Assembly (NCBI GenBank): GCA_002786385.1
Contig: PGCN01000003.1
Span: forward strand, 1 to 64,000
Reading direction: 5' to 3'
Length of the DNA: 64,000 bases
Source of the DNA: Flavobacterium sp. FEMGT703F
GTDB lineage: Bacteria; Bacteroidota; Bacteroidia; Flavobacteriales; Flavobacteriaceae
Under the pieces are notes generated by a model. That model did not search any database, was not told the DNA's origin, and saw only the letters and a list, made by a program, of their open reading frames with translations. Each line of letters opens with the position of its first letter. Positions within the stretch are counted from its first letter, which is position 1. Both the position numbers and the translations under genes were made by a program. Shown piece by piece: positions 44,320 to 53,387 of this stretch.

Positions 44320-45303
44320 ATGTCATTTGCTTCTTTTCACAATATCAGTATTTCAGGAATAGCTACCGCAGTTCCTACCCAAAAGCACGCAGTTGAGGGG
44401 CAAACAGCCTCCGATTTGGGTTTTGCTGCTGCCGAAAAACTTCTGGAAGAAAAAATAACCAACAGAAGTGAGTTGGGTTTTATAGTGTTTTTAACCAAAA
44501 CTCCTGACTATCGCAGCCCGGCATCAGCTATTGTCTTGCAACATCGTTTGCAATTGCCAATTGATTGCTTGGCCTATGACGTGAATTTGGGTGCTTTGGG
44601 CTTTGTTGCCGGAATACAATTGGGCTGTTCTTTGATTAACGGTTTGAATACCCGCAAAGGATTAATAGTGATAGGGGATACCAATAGTAAGCAACTGGAA
44701 GACCAACATCCTTTATTGGCCCATTTTGGAGATGGTGCTACCGCTATACTTTTAGAGCAAGCAGCTTCATCAACCATTAATTTGGCAACGTTTTCACAAG
44801 GTGAAGGTTATCAGTCCTATTTGTTGCCCGGAGGAGGATTCAGGACTAATGAAAGGCGCAAAGCTTATAATTTATCCGGATTGCCAACCGCAAGTGAAGA
44901 CCATCGTTTGCGTTATGATCAGGAACAGTTGTTTCGTTTTTTTTCAGCTAAAATACCAACCGACTTGAAAGAGTTTCTAGCTAAGATATCATGTACTACC
45001 ACCTCTTTTGATAAAGTAGCTTTTCACTATGCTGCGCCGCATTTTATTTCCGCCATTGTTAGTGAAGCCGGTTTTGATGAGGAAGATATTTGTGTAGGTT
45101 CCGATGTCCATACTGATGTTTCAGGAGCTACTATACCATTACTTTTAAACTCTGCTGATGAAGGGAAAAGGGTTTTGGGAATTGCCTACGGAGAAGGTTT
45201 CTCATGGGGATTCATTGATTTTTATTTAAACGAAAATACTGTTTTGCCTTTAATTAAAACCGATGTGTATTACACGGAAGGTTTTGTAACTCACGAAATT
45301 TAG
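44320..45303 (+). CDS. Degenerate KAS III-like protein lacking the catalytic Cys
   Basis: A 327-aa thiolase-fold protein related to the next gene but about 30 residues shorter. In the active-site loop the neighbour reads NLACSGF; here it reads NLGALGF, placing Ala92 where the nucleophilic Cys should be. The segment around TGVxxxxR near the N-terminus is missing. The His is kept (His236 in AFHYAAP), but the catalytic Asn (GNNSSNSIP in the partner) aligns with TDVSGATIP. It is probably not a condensing enzyme. Pairing with the intact paralogue, like the chain length factor of type II polyketide synthases, is a plausible role. Confidence 0.8.
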   Translation: MSFASFHNISISGIATAVPTQKHAVEGQTASDLGFAAAEKLLEEKITNRSELGFIVFLTKTPDYRSPASAIVLQHRLQLPIDCLAYDVNLGALGFVAGIQLGCSLINGLNTRKGLIVIGDTNSKQLEDQHPLLAHFGDGATAILLEQAASSTINLATFSQGEGYQSYLLPGGGFRTNERRKAYNLSGLPTASEDHRLRYDQEQLFRFFSAKIPTDLKEFLAKISCTTTSFDKVAFHYAAPHFISAIVSEAGFDEEDICVGSDVHTDVSGATIPLLLNSADEGKRVLGIAYGEGFSWGFIDFYLNENTVLPLIKTDVYYTEGFVTHEI

Positions 45304-45304
45304 C

Positions 45305-46378
45305 ATGCTAATTGGATCATTTCAACATATTAAAGTAGCCGGATTGTCGGTAGCTGTACCCACAGAAAAAGTGGCAGTTGATACTTTTTCCGATATATTC
45401 GGTACAGAGAACATTGAAAAGTTCAAAGAGATGACAGGAGTGCAATCGGTGTCCAGGGCTAAGCCCAATCAAACGGCCTCCGATTTAGGTTATGAAGCCG
45501 CTGTTGATGTTTTTGAAAAATCCAAGGTATCCAAAAGCGATATCGGTTTTTTAATTTTTGTTACTCAAAAACCCGATTACAGAGTGCCTTCAACGGCATT
45601 TGTACTGCACAAACGCCTTCAATTGCCCGAACATTGTTTGTGTTTTGATTTGAATTTAGCATGTTCGGGATTTATTTTCGGTTTGCAAACTATTTTGTCT
45701 TTATTGGACAATTCCGAGTCTAAGGCGGCGTTGCTCATCACCGGAGACACTTCTGTTAAAACTTTATCACCACACGACAGAACGATGGTGATGCTTTTTG
45801 GCGATAGCGGCTCGGCTACTTTATTAGAAAAGACTAAAGATGTGGCTCCTGTTCATTTGGGTTTTAGAACCGATGGGCATCGTTTTAAAAGTATCATTAC
45901 ACCGGCCGGAGCTTACCGCAATCGCAATTTGCCTCATGACAGAGTAGCTTGGAGCGATGGTATTTTGCGTTCCGATTATGATACCCATATGAAAGGCATG
46001 GATGTTTTTGGTTTTTCTATCACTGATGTGCCGCAATTGATGAAAGATTTTATGGCCTCTAGGGAGACTACAACAGAAGACTATGATTTCTTTGTATTGC
46101 ATCAGGCCAATAATTATATTTTAAAACAGCTTTCCAGAAAGTTGAAAATACCCGTTGAGAAGATACCGGTTTCTTTAGACCGATTTGGAAACAACAGTAG
46201 CAATTCTATTCCATTGGTTTTGGCGGATCATTTTGGTGGAAAACATCTCGGTAATCTCCACATTTTTATATGTGGTTTCGGAGCAGGTTTGTCGTTGGCT
46301 TGTGGTGATTTGGTTATTGATACTGCTGTGGTTAATCCACTGCTGGAAACCGATTTCTGTTATTTGGATTCTTATTGA
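45305..46378 (+). CDS. KAS III-like condensing enzyme (intact triad)
   Basis: A 357-aa 3-oxoacyl-ACP synthase III-like enzyme with the full triad visible: Cys120 (NLACSGF), His266 (VLHQANN) and Asn296 (FGNNSSNSIP). The TGVQSVSR region is also present. It starts 1 bp after the degenerate paralogue, implying coupled synthesis and possibly a heterodimer. It would condense an acyl starter with malonyl-ACP. A promoter-like site separates it from ACP 2. Confidence 0.85.
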   Translation: MLIGSFQHIKVAGLSVAVPTEKVAVDTFSDIFGTENIEKFKEMTGVQSVSRAKPNQTASDLGYEAAVDVFEKSKVSKSDIGFLIFVTQKPDYRVPSTAFVLHKRLQLPEHCLCFDLNLACSGFIFGLQTILSLLDNSESKAALLITGDTSVKTLSPHDRTMVMLFGDSGSATLLEKTKDVAPVHLGFRTDGHRFKSIITPAGAYRNRNLPHDRVAWSDGILRSDYDTHMKGMDVFGFSITDVPQLMKDFMASRETTTEDYDFFVLHQANNYILKQLSRKLKIPVEKIPVSLDRFGNNSSNSIPLVLADHFGGKHLGNLHIFICGFGAGLSLACGDLVIDTAVVNPLLETDFCYLDSY

Positions 46379-46396
46379 ATTTTGAATAAAAGAGGT

Positions 46397-46427
46397 TTGT
46401 TTTATAGGCCAAAACGGCTTACTTTTA
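46397..46427 (+). promoter_or_regulatory. Candidate promoter before ACP 2
   Basis: TTG at 46397-46399, a 20-bp spacer and TACTTTTA at 46420-46427 match seven of the eight -7 positions. It lies 45 bp before the ACP 2 start and could drive the ACP-reductase-ligase-hydrolase set independently. Confidence 0.55.
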
Positions 46428-46472
46428 CACCATAAAAAAAAATATTATTTAGCATAATACCATAGAAAAAAA

Positions 46473-46712
46473 ATGAGTGTTTCAGAAAAATACAATTCCG
46501 TTTTTATATCCGTTTTTAATGTTGAAGCGTCCGTTTTGGGACATGATTTTACTTCTGATACTGTAGATAATTGGGATTCTATTACCCAATTGAGTTTGGT
46601 TACTGCGATGGAAGATACCTTTGATATTATGCTGGATCCGGAAGATATCTTGAATTTTAAATCCTATTTAGCGGGTAAAGATATAGTAGCCAAGTATGGC
46701 GTAACCTTTTAA
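46473..46712 (+). CDS. Acyl carrier protein 2
   Basis: A 79-aa acyl carrier protein with Ser36 in DNWDSITQL as the phosphopantetheine site. It resembles ACP 1 only loosely. It is followed by a second FabG-like reductase and an AMP-forming ligase. Having two ACPs in one glycan cluster suggests two acyl intermediates or two steps. Confidence 0.85.
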   Translation: MSVSEKYNSVFISVFNVEASVLGHDFTSDTVDNWDSITQLSLVTAMEDTFDIMLDPEDILNFKSYLAGKDIVAKYGVTF

Positions 46713-46722
46713 TGATTAATTC

Positions 46723-47475
46723 ATGAGTACCCGATTGCTTGAAGGAAAGATTTGTTTAGTTACCGGTGCCAACAGAGGTATAGGTAATGCAATAGCGGAA
46801 AGATATGCCGAGGAAGGTGCTGTCGTTTTTGCCAATGCCAGAAATGAAGGCTCCTTGGATGTTTGGGCCAAGCAATGTTCAGAAAAATACCATACCTCGG
46901 TTATTCCGCTTTATTTTGATATTACTGATGCTGCGGCGTCTAAAGCGGCACTTCTTAAAATAAAATCTGATTTCGGCAGAATTGACGTATTGGTAAACAA
47001 TGCCGGCATGGTGACCTATGAGTTGTTGCCTATGATTGATTTTGAAAAACTCAGAGCCATGTTTGAGGTTAACGTAATTGCGATGATTCAATTGGTACAA
47101 TTGGCTTCCAGAATTATGACACGTCAAAAAAGCGGTTCCATTATAAATATGTCAAGTGTGGTAGGTGTACAGGGTGTAAAAGGACAATTAGGCTATTCCG
47201 CTACAAAAGGAGCAGTAATTTCAATTACAAAATCGGCCGCCAAAGAATTGATTGAACACAACATTCGTGTTAATGCCATCGCCCCAGGGATGGTTGGTAC
47301 GGAGCGCTTTACCGCAGTATTTGAAGAAAAATTCAAAGATAAAATCGCCAATATCGGAATAGGAAGATTAGCCGAACCCAATGAGATTGCCAATGTATGT
47401 GTTTTTTTAGCTTCCGATTTATCGACCTATGTAACCGGTCAGGTTATTGGCGTTGATGGCTCTGCTTCATTTTAA
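46723..47475 (+). CDS. FabG-like SDR (3-ketoacyl reductase candidate) 2
   Basis: A 250-aa SDR with TGANRGIG, VNNAGM, the catalytic Ser in INMSSVVG and YSATK, and the tail GQVIGVDGSASF. It lies 10 bp after ACP 2 and 11 bp before the ligase. Together with the first SDR it could provide two ketoreductions, as needed for a dihydroxyacyl chain. Confidence 0.8.
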   Translation: MSTRLLEGKICLVTGANRGIGNAIAERYAEEGAVVFANARNEGSLDVWAKQCSEKYHTSVIPLYFDITDAAASKAALLKIKSDFGRIDVLVNNAGMVTYELLPMIDFEKLRAMFEVNVIAMIQLVQLASRIMTRQKSGSIINMSSVVGVQGVKGQLGYSATKGAVISITKSAAKELIEHNIRVNAIAPGMVGTERFTAVFEEKFKDKIANIGIGRLAEPNEIANVCVFLASDLSTYVTGQVIGVDGSASF

Positions 47476-47486
47476 TACCTATCACT

Positions 47487-48878
47487 ATGCTTCTTCAAGC
47501 AGCATTTATCAAAGACAATAGCACTGCATTAATTGATGTTGAAGGCAATACCTTGTCTTACAAAGATTTATTTGATTTTTCGAAACTGTTCTACAGTCAG
47601 ATCAACAAACGTACATTGATTTTTATTTTCTCCGAGAATACTCTGGGTTCTGTTGCCGGTTATGTAGCGGCTTTGGAAACCAAGATAGTTCCACTGTTGC
47701 TAAATACTGGTACCGAAGAAACACTGAGAGAAGCACTCATTTTAAAGTACCAACCCGAGTATTTTTGGCTGCCTGAAAGCATGACCTCTGAATTTGATGG
47801 CGAAGTAATTTTCAAAGCCTATGGTTATGTTTTGTTAAAAACAGGATTGAATGCGCCTTTACTTTATGAGGATTTGTCCCTTTTGTTGCCTACTTCAGGC
47901 TCTACCGGTAGCCCAAAATTGGTTAGACACAGTTATAACAACATACTTGCCAATGCACGAAATGTGGGTAAAGTGTTCGAAATTACTTCGAGCGACAGAG
48001 CCTTGGCCATGTTGCCGATGTACTACACCATGGGATTGTCTGTAATTACAAGCTATTTGTATGGAGGTGCTACCGTATTGTTATTTAACGGTAGCTTGAC
48101 TGATGCTGTTTTTTGGAAGTTCCTTAAAACACAACAAGCCACTATTTTAACTGGCGTTCCGTATAGTTTTGAAATATTGTCTAAGCTGCGGTTTACCCGG
48201 ATGGATTTGCCCGATTTGAAAATAATTACACAAGGAGGTGGTAAGTTGAATCCAACTTTATTTAACGAGTTTGCTGATTATGCAACACGCACTGGCAAAA
48301 AGTTTATAGCTACTTACGGGCAGACCGAAGGAACCGCAAGGATGGCTTATTTGCCTGCGGAGTTTGCCCAATCTAAAGTTGGAAGTATTGGCAAAGCCAT
48401 ACCTGAGGGAAGACTTTATTTAGTAGATGAAAATGGTGAAGAAATTACCCAAGCTGATACCCCGGCGGAAATGGTTTACAGCGGTCCCAATGTGACTTTA
48501 GGTTATGCCTATTCCGGAGATGATTTGTGTAAAACGGATGAAAGAGCGGGTGTTTTGCCCACCGGTGACATTGCCATAACAGATGCAGACGGTTTTTTTT
48601 ATATAGTAGGCAGAATTAGCAGGTTTCTAAAGTTGTATGGACTAAGAATTGGTTTGGATGATATAGAGCAATTGATTCTTCAGACTTTTGGTGTTGAAAC
48701 GGTTTGTACCGGCACCGATGAAAAAATGAAGATTTATATAACGAATCAAGAGATGATTGCGGTTATTACTGATTTTGTAATTCAGAAAACAGGGTTGTAT
48801 CATCAGGCTTTTGAAGTGCTTTTCATTCCGCAAATTCCCAGAAATGAGGTTGGCAAAGTAATTTATAATTTTGAATAG
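47487..48878 (+). CDS. AMP-forming acyl ligase (ANL superfamily)
   Basis: A 463-aa adenylating enzyme. The core motifs are LLPTSGSTGSPKLVRHS (about 131), ATYGQTEGTARMAY (about 274), TGDIAITDADGFFYIVGRISRFLKLYG (about 368-394) and the C-terminal catalytic Lys in NEVGKVIYN. It is shorter than usual acyl-CoA synthetases (about 500-550). It most likely activates a short carboxylic acid and loads it onto one of the ACPs, for example as starter unit. A homopolymeric run of eight T occurs at 48593-48600. Confidence 0.8.
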   Translation: MLLQAAFIKDNSTALIDVEGNTLSYKDLFDFSKLFYSQINKRTLIFIFSENTLGSVAGYVAALETKIVPLLLNTGTEETLREALILKYQPEYFWLPESMTSEFDGEVIFKAYGYVLLKTGLNAPLLYEDLSLLLPTSGSTGSPKLVRHSYNNILANARNVGKVFEITSSDRALAMLPMYYTMGLSVITSYLYGGATVLLFNGSLTDAVFWKFLKTQQATILTGVPYSFEILSKLRFTRMDLPDLKIITQGGGKLNPTLFNEFADYATRTGKKFIATYGQTEGTARMAYLPAEFAQSKVGSIGKAIPEGRLYLVDENGEEITQADTPAEMVYSGPNVTLGYAYSGDDLCKTDERAGVLPTGDIAITDADGFFYIVGRISRFLKLYGLRIGLDDIEQLILQTFGVETVCTGTDEKMKIYITNQEMIAVITDFVIQKTGLYHQAFEVLFIPQIPRNEVGKVIYNFE

Positions 48879-48907
48879 TTAATCGTCAGAATGTAAATTA
48901 ATTTATT

Positions 48908-49528
48908 ATGAAAGTACATCACTATGTAAACCCACACCGGCACTCTAATTCGTATGTTTTGGAATTAGCAGAGGGTATAGTGGTTTTAGTTGATCTTGGT
49001 GATTTTAATACAAAGCCTTTTTTGGATTGGATGCAAAAGAATGGCAAACGGTTAACCCATGTTATTTTGACCCACGAGCATGCGGATCATTGTTGCGGTG
49101 TTGATGCTTTAGGGGCTCAAGTTCCGTTTCAATTGATTTGTTCTGCCCGATGTGAAGCCAATATGCGGAATAGTCGTCAGAACTTTTCCTTTTATTTGGA
49201 AGAAATTCCCACTTTTGAAATAGACTATAAGAATGTACTAATTGTACAGCACCAAGAAGTCTTGACTATTGGGGGTTATGAATTTTACTTTACTGAGACA
49301 CCGGGTCACAGTCCGGGAAGTATGTGTGTAAGGGTTGGAGACTATTTATTCACCGGTGATACTATTTTGAATGGCGTAAAATCACCTTTGAGCTTTCCCC
49401 ATAGTAATCGCGAGGCATATCAGCTTTCTGTCCAAAACATAAAAGAGATTTTGACTATTGGTATGACTATATGTCCGGGACATGACAGTTCGTTTGAGTT
49501 TGAAGGTTTTGAAGAGCTCGCGGTTTAA
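48908..49528 (+). CDS. MBL-fold metallohydrolase
   Basis: A 206-aa metallo-beta-lactamase-fold enzyme. The metal ligands lie in THEHADH, TPGHSPGSM, FTGDT and PGHDSSFE. In this context a thioesterase or editing hydrolase for acyl-ACP is possible, but glyoxalase-like activities use the same fold. It ends the acyl module; an (AAT)7 tract follows. Confidence 0.75.
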   Translation: MKVHHYVNPHRHSNSYVLELAEGIVVLVDLGDFNTKPFLDWMQKNGKRLTHVILTHEHADHCCGVDALGAQVPFQLICSARCEANMRNSRQNFSFYLEEIPTFEIDYKNVLIVQHQEVLTIGGYEFYFTETPGHSPGSMCVRVGDYLFTGDTILNGVKSPLSFPHSNREAYQLSVQNIKEILTIGMTICPGHDSSFEFEGFEELAV

Positions 49529-49536
49529 TTTTTTTA

Positions 49537-49557
49537 AATAATAATAATAATAATAAT
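49537..49557. repeat. (AAT)7 simple sequence repeat
   Basis: Seven AAT units lie 16 bp before the ATG of the sugar-1-phosphate transferase. Changes of copy number would alter promoter or ribosome-site spacing without frame effects. Confidence 0.85.
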
Positions 49558-49573
49558 AAACTTTCAGCAAAAT

Positions 49574-50185
49574 ATGTATAGGAATCTAATAAAGCCTTTT
49601 TTTGATTTTGTATGCTCATTAATTGCATTGGTTTTGCTTTGTCCTATTCTTATTTTTTTTACGATATTGCTCTTTTGGGCTAATGGAGGGAAACCCTTTT
49701 TCTTTCAATCTCGTCCCGGTAAAAATGGTAAAATATTTAATATTGTAAAGTTCAAAACCATGAGCGATAAGAAGGATAATGATGGTAAATTACTACCGGA
49801 TGCACAAAGATTAACAGCTATTGGAAGTTTTGTTAGAAAGACCTCAATAGATGAATTACCGCAATTGGTTAATGTTTTGAAAGGAGATATGAGTTTGGTA
49901 GGACCCAGACCCTTGCTTTCCAGTTATCTACACTTGTATGACGATTTTCAAAACCGCAGGCATGAAATTAAGCCCGGCATTACGGGTTGGGCACAAGTTA
50001 ACGGCAGAAATGCCATTTCTTGGGATAAAAAATTTGAATATGATGTTTGGTACGTCGATCATATGTCGTTTCTTTTGGATTGTAAGATTTTAATAAAAAC
50101 TGTCTTGAAAGTTTTTAAACGAGACGGAATCAATGCCGCAAATGCCGCAACAACTGAACCTTTTAACGGACACAGCAATAAATAA
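49574..50185 (+). CDS. PglC-like phosphoglycosyl transferase (initiating)
   Basis: A 203-aa monotopic sugar-1-phosphate transferase. One N-terminal hydrophobic segment (FFDFVCSLIALVLLCPILIF) is followed by the cytoplasmic domain with FKTM, TSIDELPQLVNVLKGDMSLVGPRPLL and KPGITGWAQVNGRN. This is the small PglC-type form. It would move a UDP-linked diamino sugar phosphate onto undecaprenyl phosphate to start the repeat unit. The following aminotransferase and dehydratase supply that sugar. Confidence 0.9.
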   Translation: MYRNLIKPFFDFVCSLIALVLLCPILIFFTILLFWANGGKPFFFQSRPGKNGKIFNIVKFKTMSDKKDNDGKLLPDAQRLTAIGSFVRKTSIDELPQLVNVLKGDMSLVGPRPLLSSYLHLYDDFQNRRHEIKPGITGWAQVNGRNAISWDKKFEYDVWYVDHMSFLLDCKILIKTVLKVFKRDGINAANAATTEPFNGHSNK

Positions 50186-50195
50186 TTTTAAAATT

Positions 50196-51332
50196 ATGAC
50201 ACCAACTAAAATTTGGCTTTCTTCTCCACATATGGGCGGAAATGAACAGCAGTATGTAAAAGAAGCTTTTGAAACAAATTGGGTAGCCCCTTTAGGACCC
50301 AATGTGAATGGTTTCGAAAAAGATTTAGAACTTTTTTTGGATGATAATGTTCAAGTCGCTGCTTTGAGCTCCGGAACGGCTGCCATACATTTGGGGTTAA
50401 TTTTGCTAGGTGTTGGGCAAGGTGATGAGGTTATTTGTCAGAGCTTTACTTTTTCTGCATCCGCCAATCCTATCTGCTACTTGGGTGCTACTCCTGTTTT
50501 TGTTGATAGCGAGCCTGATACGTGGAATATTTGTCCGATTGCTTTGGAGGAAGCTATACAGGACCGAATGGCAAAAGGTAAAAAACCTAAAGCTATCATT
50601 GGTGTACATCTTTACGGAATGCCATTTAAAGTTGATGAAATTAAAGCTGTTGCAGACCGTTACCAAATTCCTTTGCTCGAAGATAGTGCGGAAGCCCTAG
50701 GAAGCCATTACAAAGGTAAAAAGTGTGGTACTTTCGGTGTACTTTCAGTATTGTCTTTCAACGGAAACAAAATTATCACAACTTCCGGTGGCGGCGCTTT
50801 GGTAAGCCATTCCTCGGCTATGAAAGATAAGGCTGTTTTTCTCTCAACACAAGCTCGAGACAATGCTCCTCATTACCAGCATAGCGAGATTGGTTATAAT
50901 TACCGGATGAGTAATATTTGTGCAGGAATAGGGCGAGGACAGATGGAAGTTTTAGAAGCACATGTCAATTTAAGAAGAGCCATGCATGATTTTTACACCC
51001 GATATTTTGCAGATAAAAAAGGGGTGACCCTTTTTAAAGAACCTAATGCTGATTTCTTTTCGAATCATTGGCTAACCAGCATTATTATTGATCCGACAAT
51101 TGTAGGGAAAACCAGAGAAGAACTGAGATTGTTTTTAGAGCAGCACAACATAGAAACCAGGCCGCTTTGGAAGCCAATGCATTTACAACCTATTTTTGCC
51201 AAATTCCCGTATTACGGTGGTAATGTTGCTGAAAGTTTGTTTGAAAAAGGACTTTGTTTGCCTTCCGGTTCTAATTTAACAGCAATTGAAAGAGAAAGAT
51301 TAGCGATTGCTATGGATGAATTTTTTTTGTAA
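50196..51332 (+). CDS. PglE-like DegT aminotransferase
   Basis: About 378 aa, PLP-dependent, with Lys192 in SFNGNKIITTSGGGA as the cofactor lysine. The blocks ALSSGTAAIHLGL, EDSAEALGSHYKGKKCGTFG and NYRMSNICAGIGRGQ are typical of the PglE/WecE group. ATG 50196 is preferred to 50133, which would overlap PglC by 53 bp and add a non-homologous tail. It would aminate the 4-keto sugar made by the next enzyme, giving UDP-Qui2NAc4N. Confidence 0.88.
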   Translation: MTPTKIWLSSPHMGGNEQQYVKEAFETNWVAPLGPNVNGFEKDLELFLDDNVQVAALSSGTAAIHLGLILLGVGQGDEVICQSFTFSASANPICYLGATPVFVDSEPDTWNICPIALEEAIQDRMAKGKKPKAIIGVHLYGMPFKVDEIKAVADRYQIPLLEDSAEALGSHYKGKKCGTFGVLSVLSFNGNKIITTSGGGALVSHSSAMKDKAVFLSTQARDNAPHYQHSEIGYNYRMSNICAGIGRGQMEVLEAHVNLRRAMHDFYTRYFADKKGVTLFKEPNADFFSNHWLTSIIIDPTIVGKTREELRLFLEQHNIETRPLWKPMHLQPIFAKFPYYGGNVAESLFEKGLCLPSGSNLTAIERERLAIAMDEFFL

Positions 51333-51417
51333 ATCTCTAATAAAATGTTAAAATTAGTTTAAATTTGAACCAATGAGCCTAAGACATATGAACAAAAACA
51401 TTTTTAAAGAGTTAGAA

Positions 51418-53334
51418 ATGAGCATATTTAACAAGAAGTTTCAAAACATAGGCTATTTGCCTCGTTGGATCATTTTTGCTATAGACGTTTTTATTGTTAC
51501 TGTTGCGTGTGTTATCACAACCTACATTATTCATAGCCTTTCCGTAAAATTTCCTGCTTCATTGGATATGATTTCTTTCAATCTTATCATTGTATTGGTG
51601 AATGCGGTTTTTTTCATGATTTATAGAACTTACTCAGGTATCATAAGGCATTCTACATTTATTGATGGTATTAAGCTTTTAATCTCTGCAGCTTCTTCTT
51701 ATTTTGTTTTGCTTTTTATAAACATAGGCTATTATGTGTTGACTAATAAAAAGCTCTTTTTGTCAACAGGTTTGTTTATCACCTTTGTAATTTCTTTTTT
51801 GCTTTTGTTTTTGTTTAGGATATTGGTGAAAAATATTTTTGAAAAATACTTGTCGAGCGATAACAATAAAAAATTGGTGAAAGCGGTAATATATGGTGCT
51901 GATGCTAATGCTATTTCTGTGGCCAACGCTTTAAGAACTGAAAAGCCTTCTCGTTTTAATTTGGTTGCGTTTATAGACAAGTACAAGCATACCAAAACGT
52001 CCAAGAGTATACTTGATTTACCTATTGTTAATCAATCAAAGAACATACATGTTATTTTGAGAAGTTTGGGAGCTGAGGCCTTGATTATTGCAGAAAAGAG
52101 TCTTACTAAGCAGGAAACAGTGGTCATAGTAGAGGAATGTTTAGAATACAATTTTAAGGTGTTCACGGTTCCTTTGATTACTGATTGGGAAGATCAAAAA
52201 CAAATATCCAATCAACTCAAGAACTTCGATATTGAAGACTTGTTGCATCGGAAACCTATAGTTTTAGACAATCAATCAATTTCTGCTCAAATTGACGGTA
52301 AAACAGTATTGATTACCGGCGGCGCTGGCTCTATAGGCAGTGAAATTGTTCGACAAGTGATACACTTTTCACCCTTCAAGATTATTATTCTTGATCAGGC
52401 AGAGTCACCTTTACATAATTTAAGATTGGAAATAAATGAAATTGCGGGTAAAGTCAAAATCAGAACTGTGTTAGCCGATGTGAAAGATTTTGAAGCCATG
52501 GAATACGTTTTTCAAACCTATAAGCCAGACTATGTTTATCATGCTGCAGCATACAAACATGTGCCTTTAATGGAAGAAAATCCGGCACAAGCCATTTTAA
52601 CTAATGTAGTTGGAACAAAAAACTTAGCAGATCTTTCTTGTCGTTACCAAGTAGAAAAGTTTGTCTTGATTTCTACGGATAAAGCTGTAAATCCGAGTAG
52701 TGTTATGGGAGCCAGTAAAAGGATAGCTGAAAAATATGTTCAGTCTCTTAATTTTTATGCCAAGAACAGCAACCCAAACAGCACTGCAAAATTTATTACT
52801 ACAAGGTTTGGAAATGTTTTGGGTTCCAATGGTTCTATAGTGCCGTTGTTTACCAAGCAAATTCAGGAAGGTGGTCCTTTAACGATAACACATCCCGAGA
52901 TTATTCGTTATTTTATGACCATACCGGAAGCCTGTCAACTTGTTTTGGAGGCTGGTGCCATGGGAAAAGGCGGTGAGATTTATATTTTTGATATGGGTGA
53001 GCCTGTTAAAATAATAGATTTGGCAAAAAAAATGATTCGTTTGGCCGGATTTGTGCCTGATAAAGAGATTAAGATTAAGATTATAGGGTTAAGGCCCGGA
53101 GAAAAGTTATACGAAGAATTGTTAAATGATACATCCAAGACTTTGCCTACACATAATGAAAAAATTATGATTGGTCAAGATAAATGTGATGATTTTGAGA
53201 TGATTAATGTACTTGTTTCTGATTTAATTAAAATAGCTATGAAGTCGAGTAATGATGAAATTGTCGGGATGATGAAAAAGATCGTGCCTGAATTTAAAAG
53301 TATGAATTCGGTGTTTGAAACACTTGACCACTAG
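51418..53334 (+). CDS. PglF/WbpM-like UDP-GlcNAc 4,6-dehydratase (membrane form)
   Basis: About 638 aa with four N-terminal membrane helices (about residues 15-140), a Rossmann linker domain and a catalytic domain beginning at TGGAGSIGSEIV. The active-site block STDKAVNPSSVMGASKR has Met in place of the usual Tyr, characteristic of the inverting/retaining large dehydratases. Start: an ATG at 51373 is also possible, but a perfect -7-like box (TAAATTTG, 51360-51367) lies only 5 bp before it, and MSIFNKKFQNIGYLPRW at 51418 looks like the family N-terminus. It provides the 4-keto intermediate for the PglE-like enzyme. Confidence 0.9.
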   Translation: MSIFNKKFQNIGYLPRWIIFAIDVFIVTVACVITTYIIHSLSVKFPASLDMISFNLIIVLVNAVFFMIYRTYSGIIRHSTFIDGIKLLISAASSYFVLLFINIGYYVLTNKKLFLSTGLFITFVISFLLLFLFRILVKNIFEKYLSSDNNKKLVKAVIYGADANAISVANALRTEKPSRFNLVAFIDKYKHTKTSKSILDLPIVNQSKNIHVILRSLGAEALIIAEKSLTKQETVVIVEECLEYNFKVFTVPLITDWEDQKQISNQLKNFDIEDLLHRKPIVLDNQSISAQIDGKTVLITGGAGSIGSEIVRQVIHFSPFKIIILDQAESPLHNLRLEINEIAGKVKIRTVLADVKDFEAMEYVFQTYKPDYVYHAAAYKHVPLMEENPAQAILTNVVGTKNLADLSCRYQVEKFVLISTDKAVNPSSVMGASKRIAEKYVQSLNFYAKNSNPNSTAKFITTRFGNVLGSNGSIVPLFTKQIQEGGPLTITHPEIIRYFMTIPEACQLVLEAGAMGKGGEIYIFDMGEPVKIIDLAKKMIRLAGFVPDKEIKIKIIGLRPGEKLYEELLNDTSKTLPTHNEKIMIGQDKCDDFEMINVLVSDLIKIAMKSSNDEIVGMMKKIVPEFKSMNSVFETLDH

Positions 53335-53387
53335 TTTTACCAGTTATCAATAACAAATATGTTATATTTACAACCAAATATTATACT

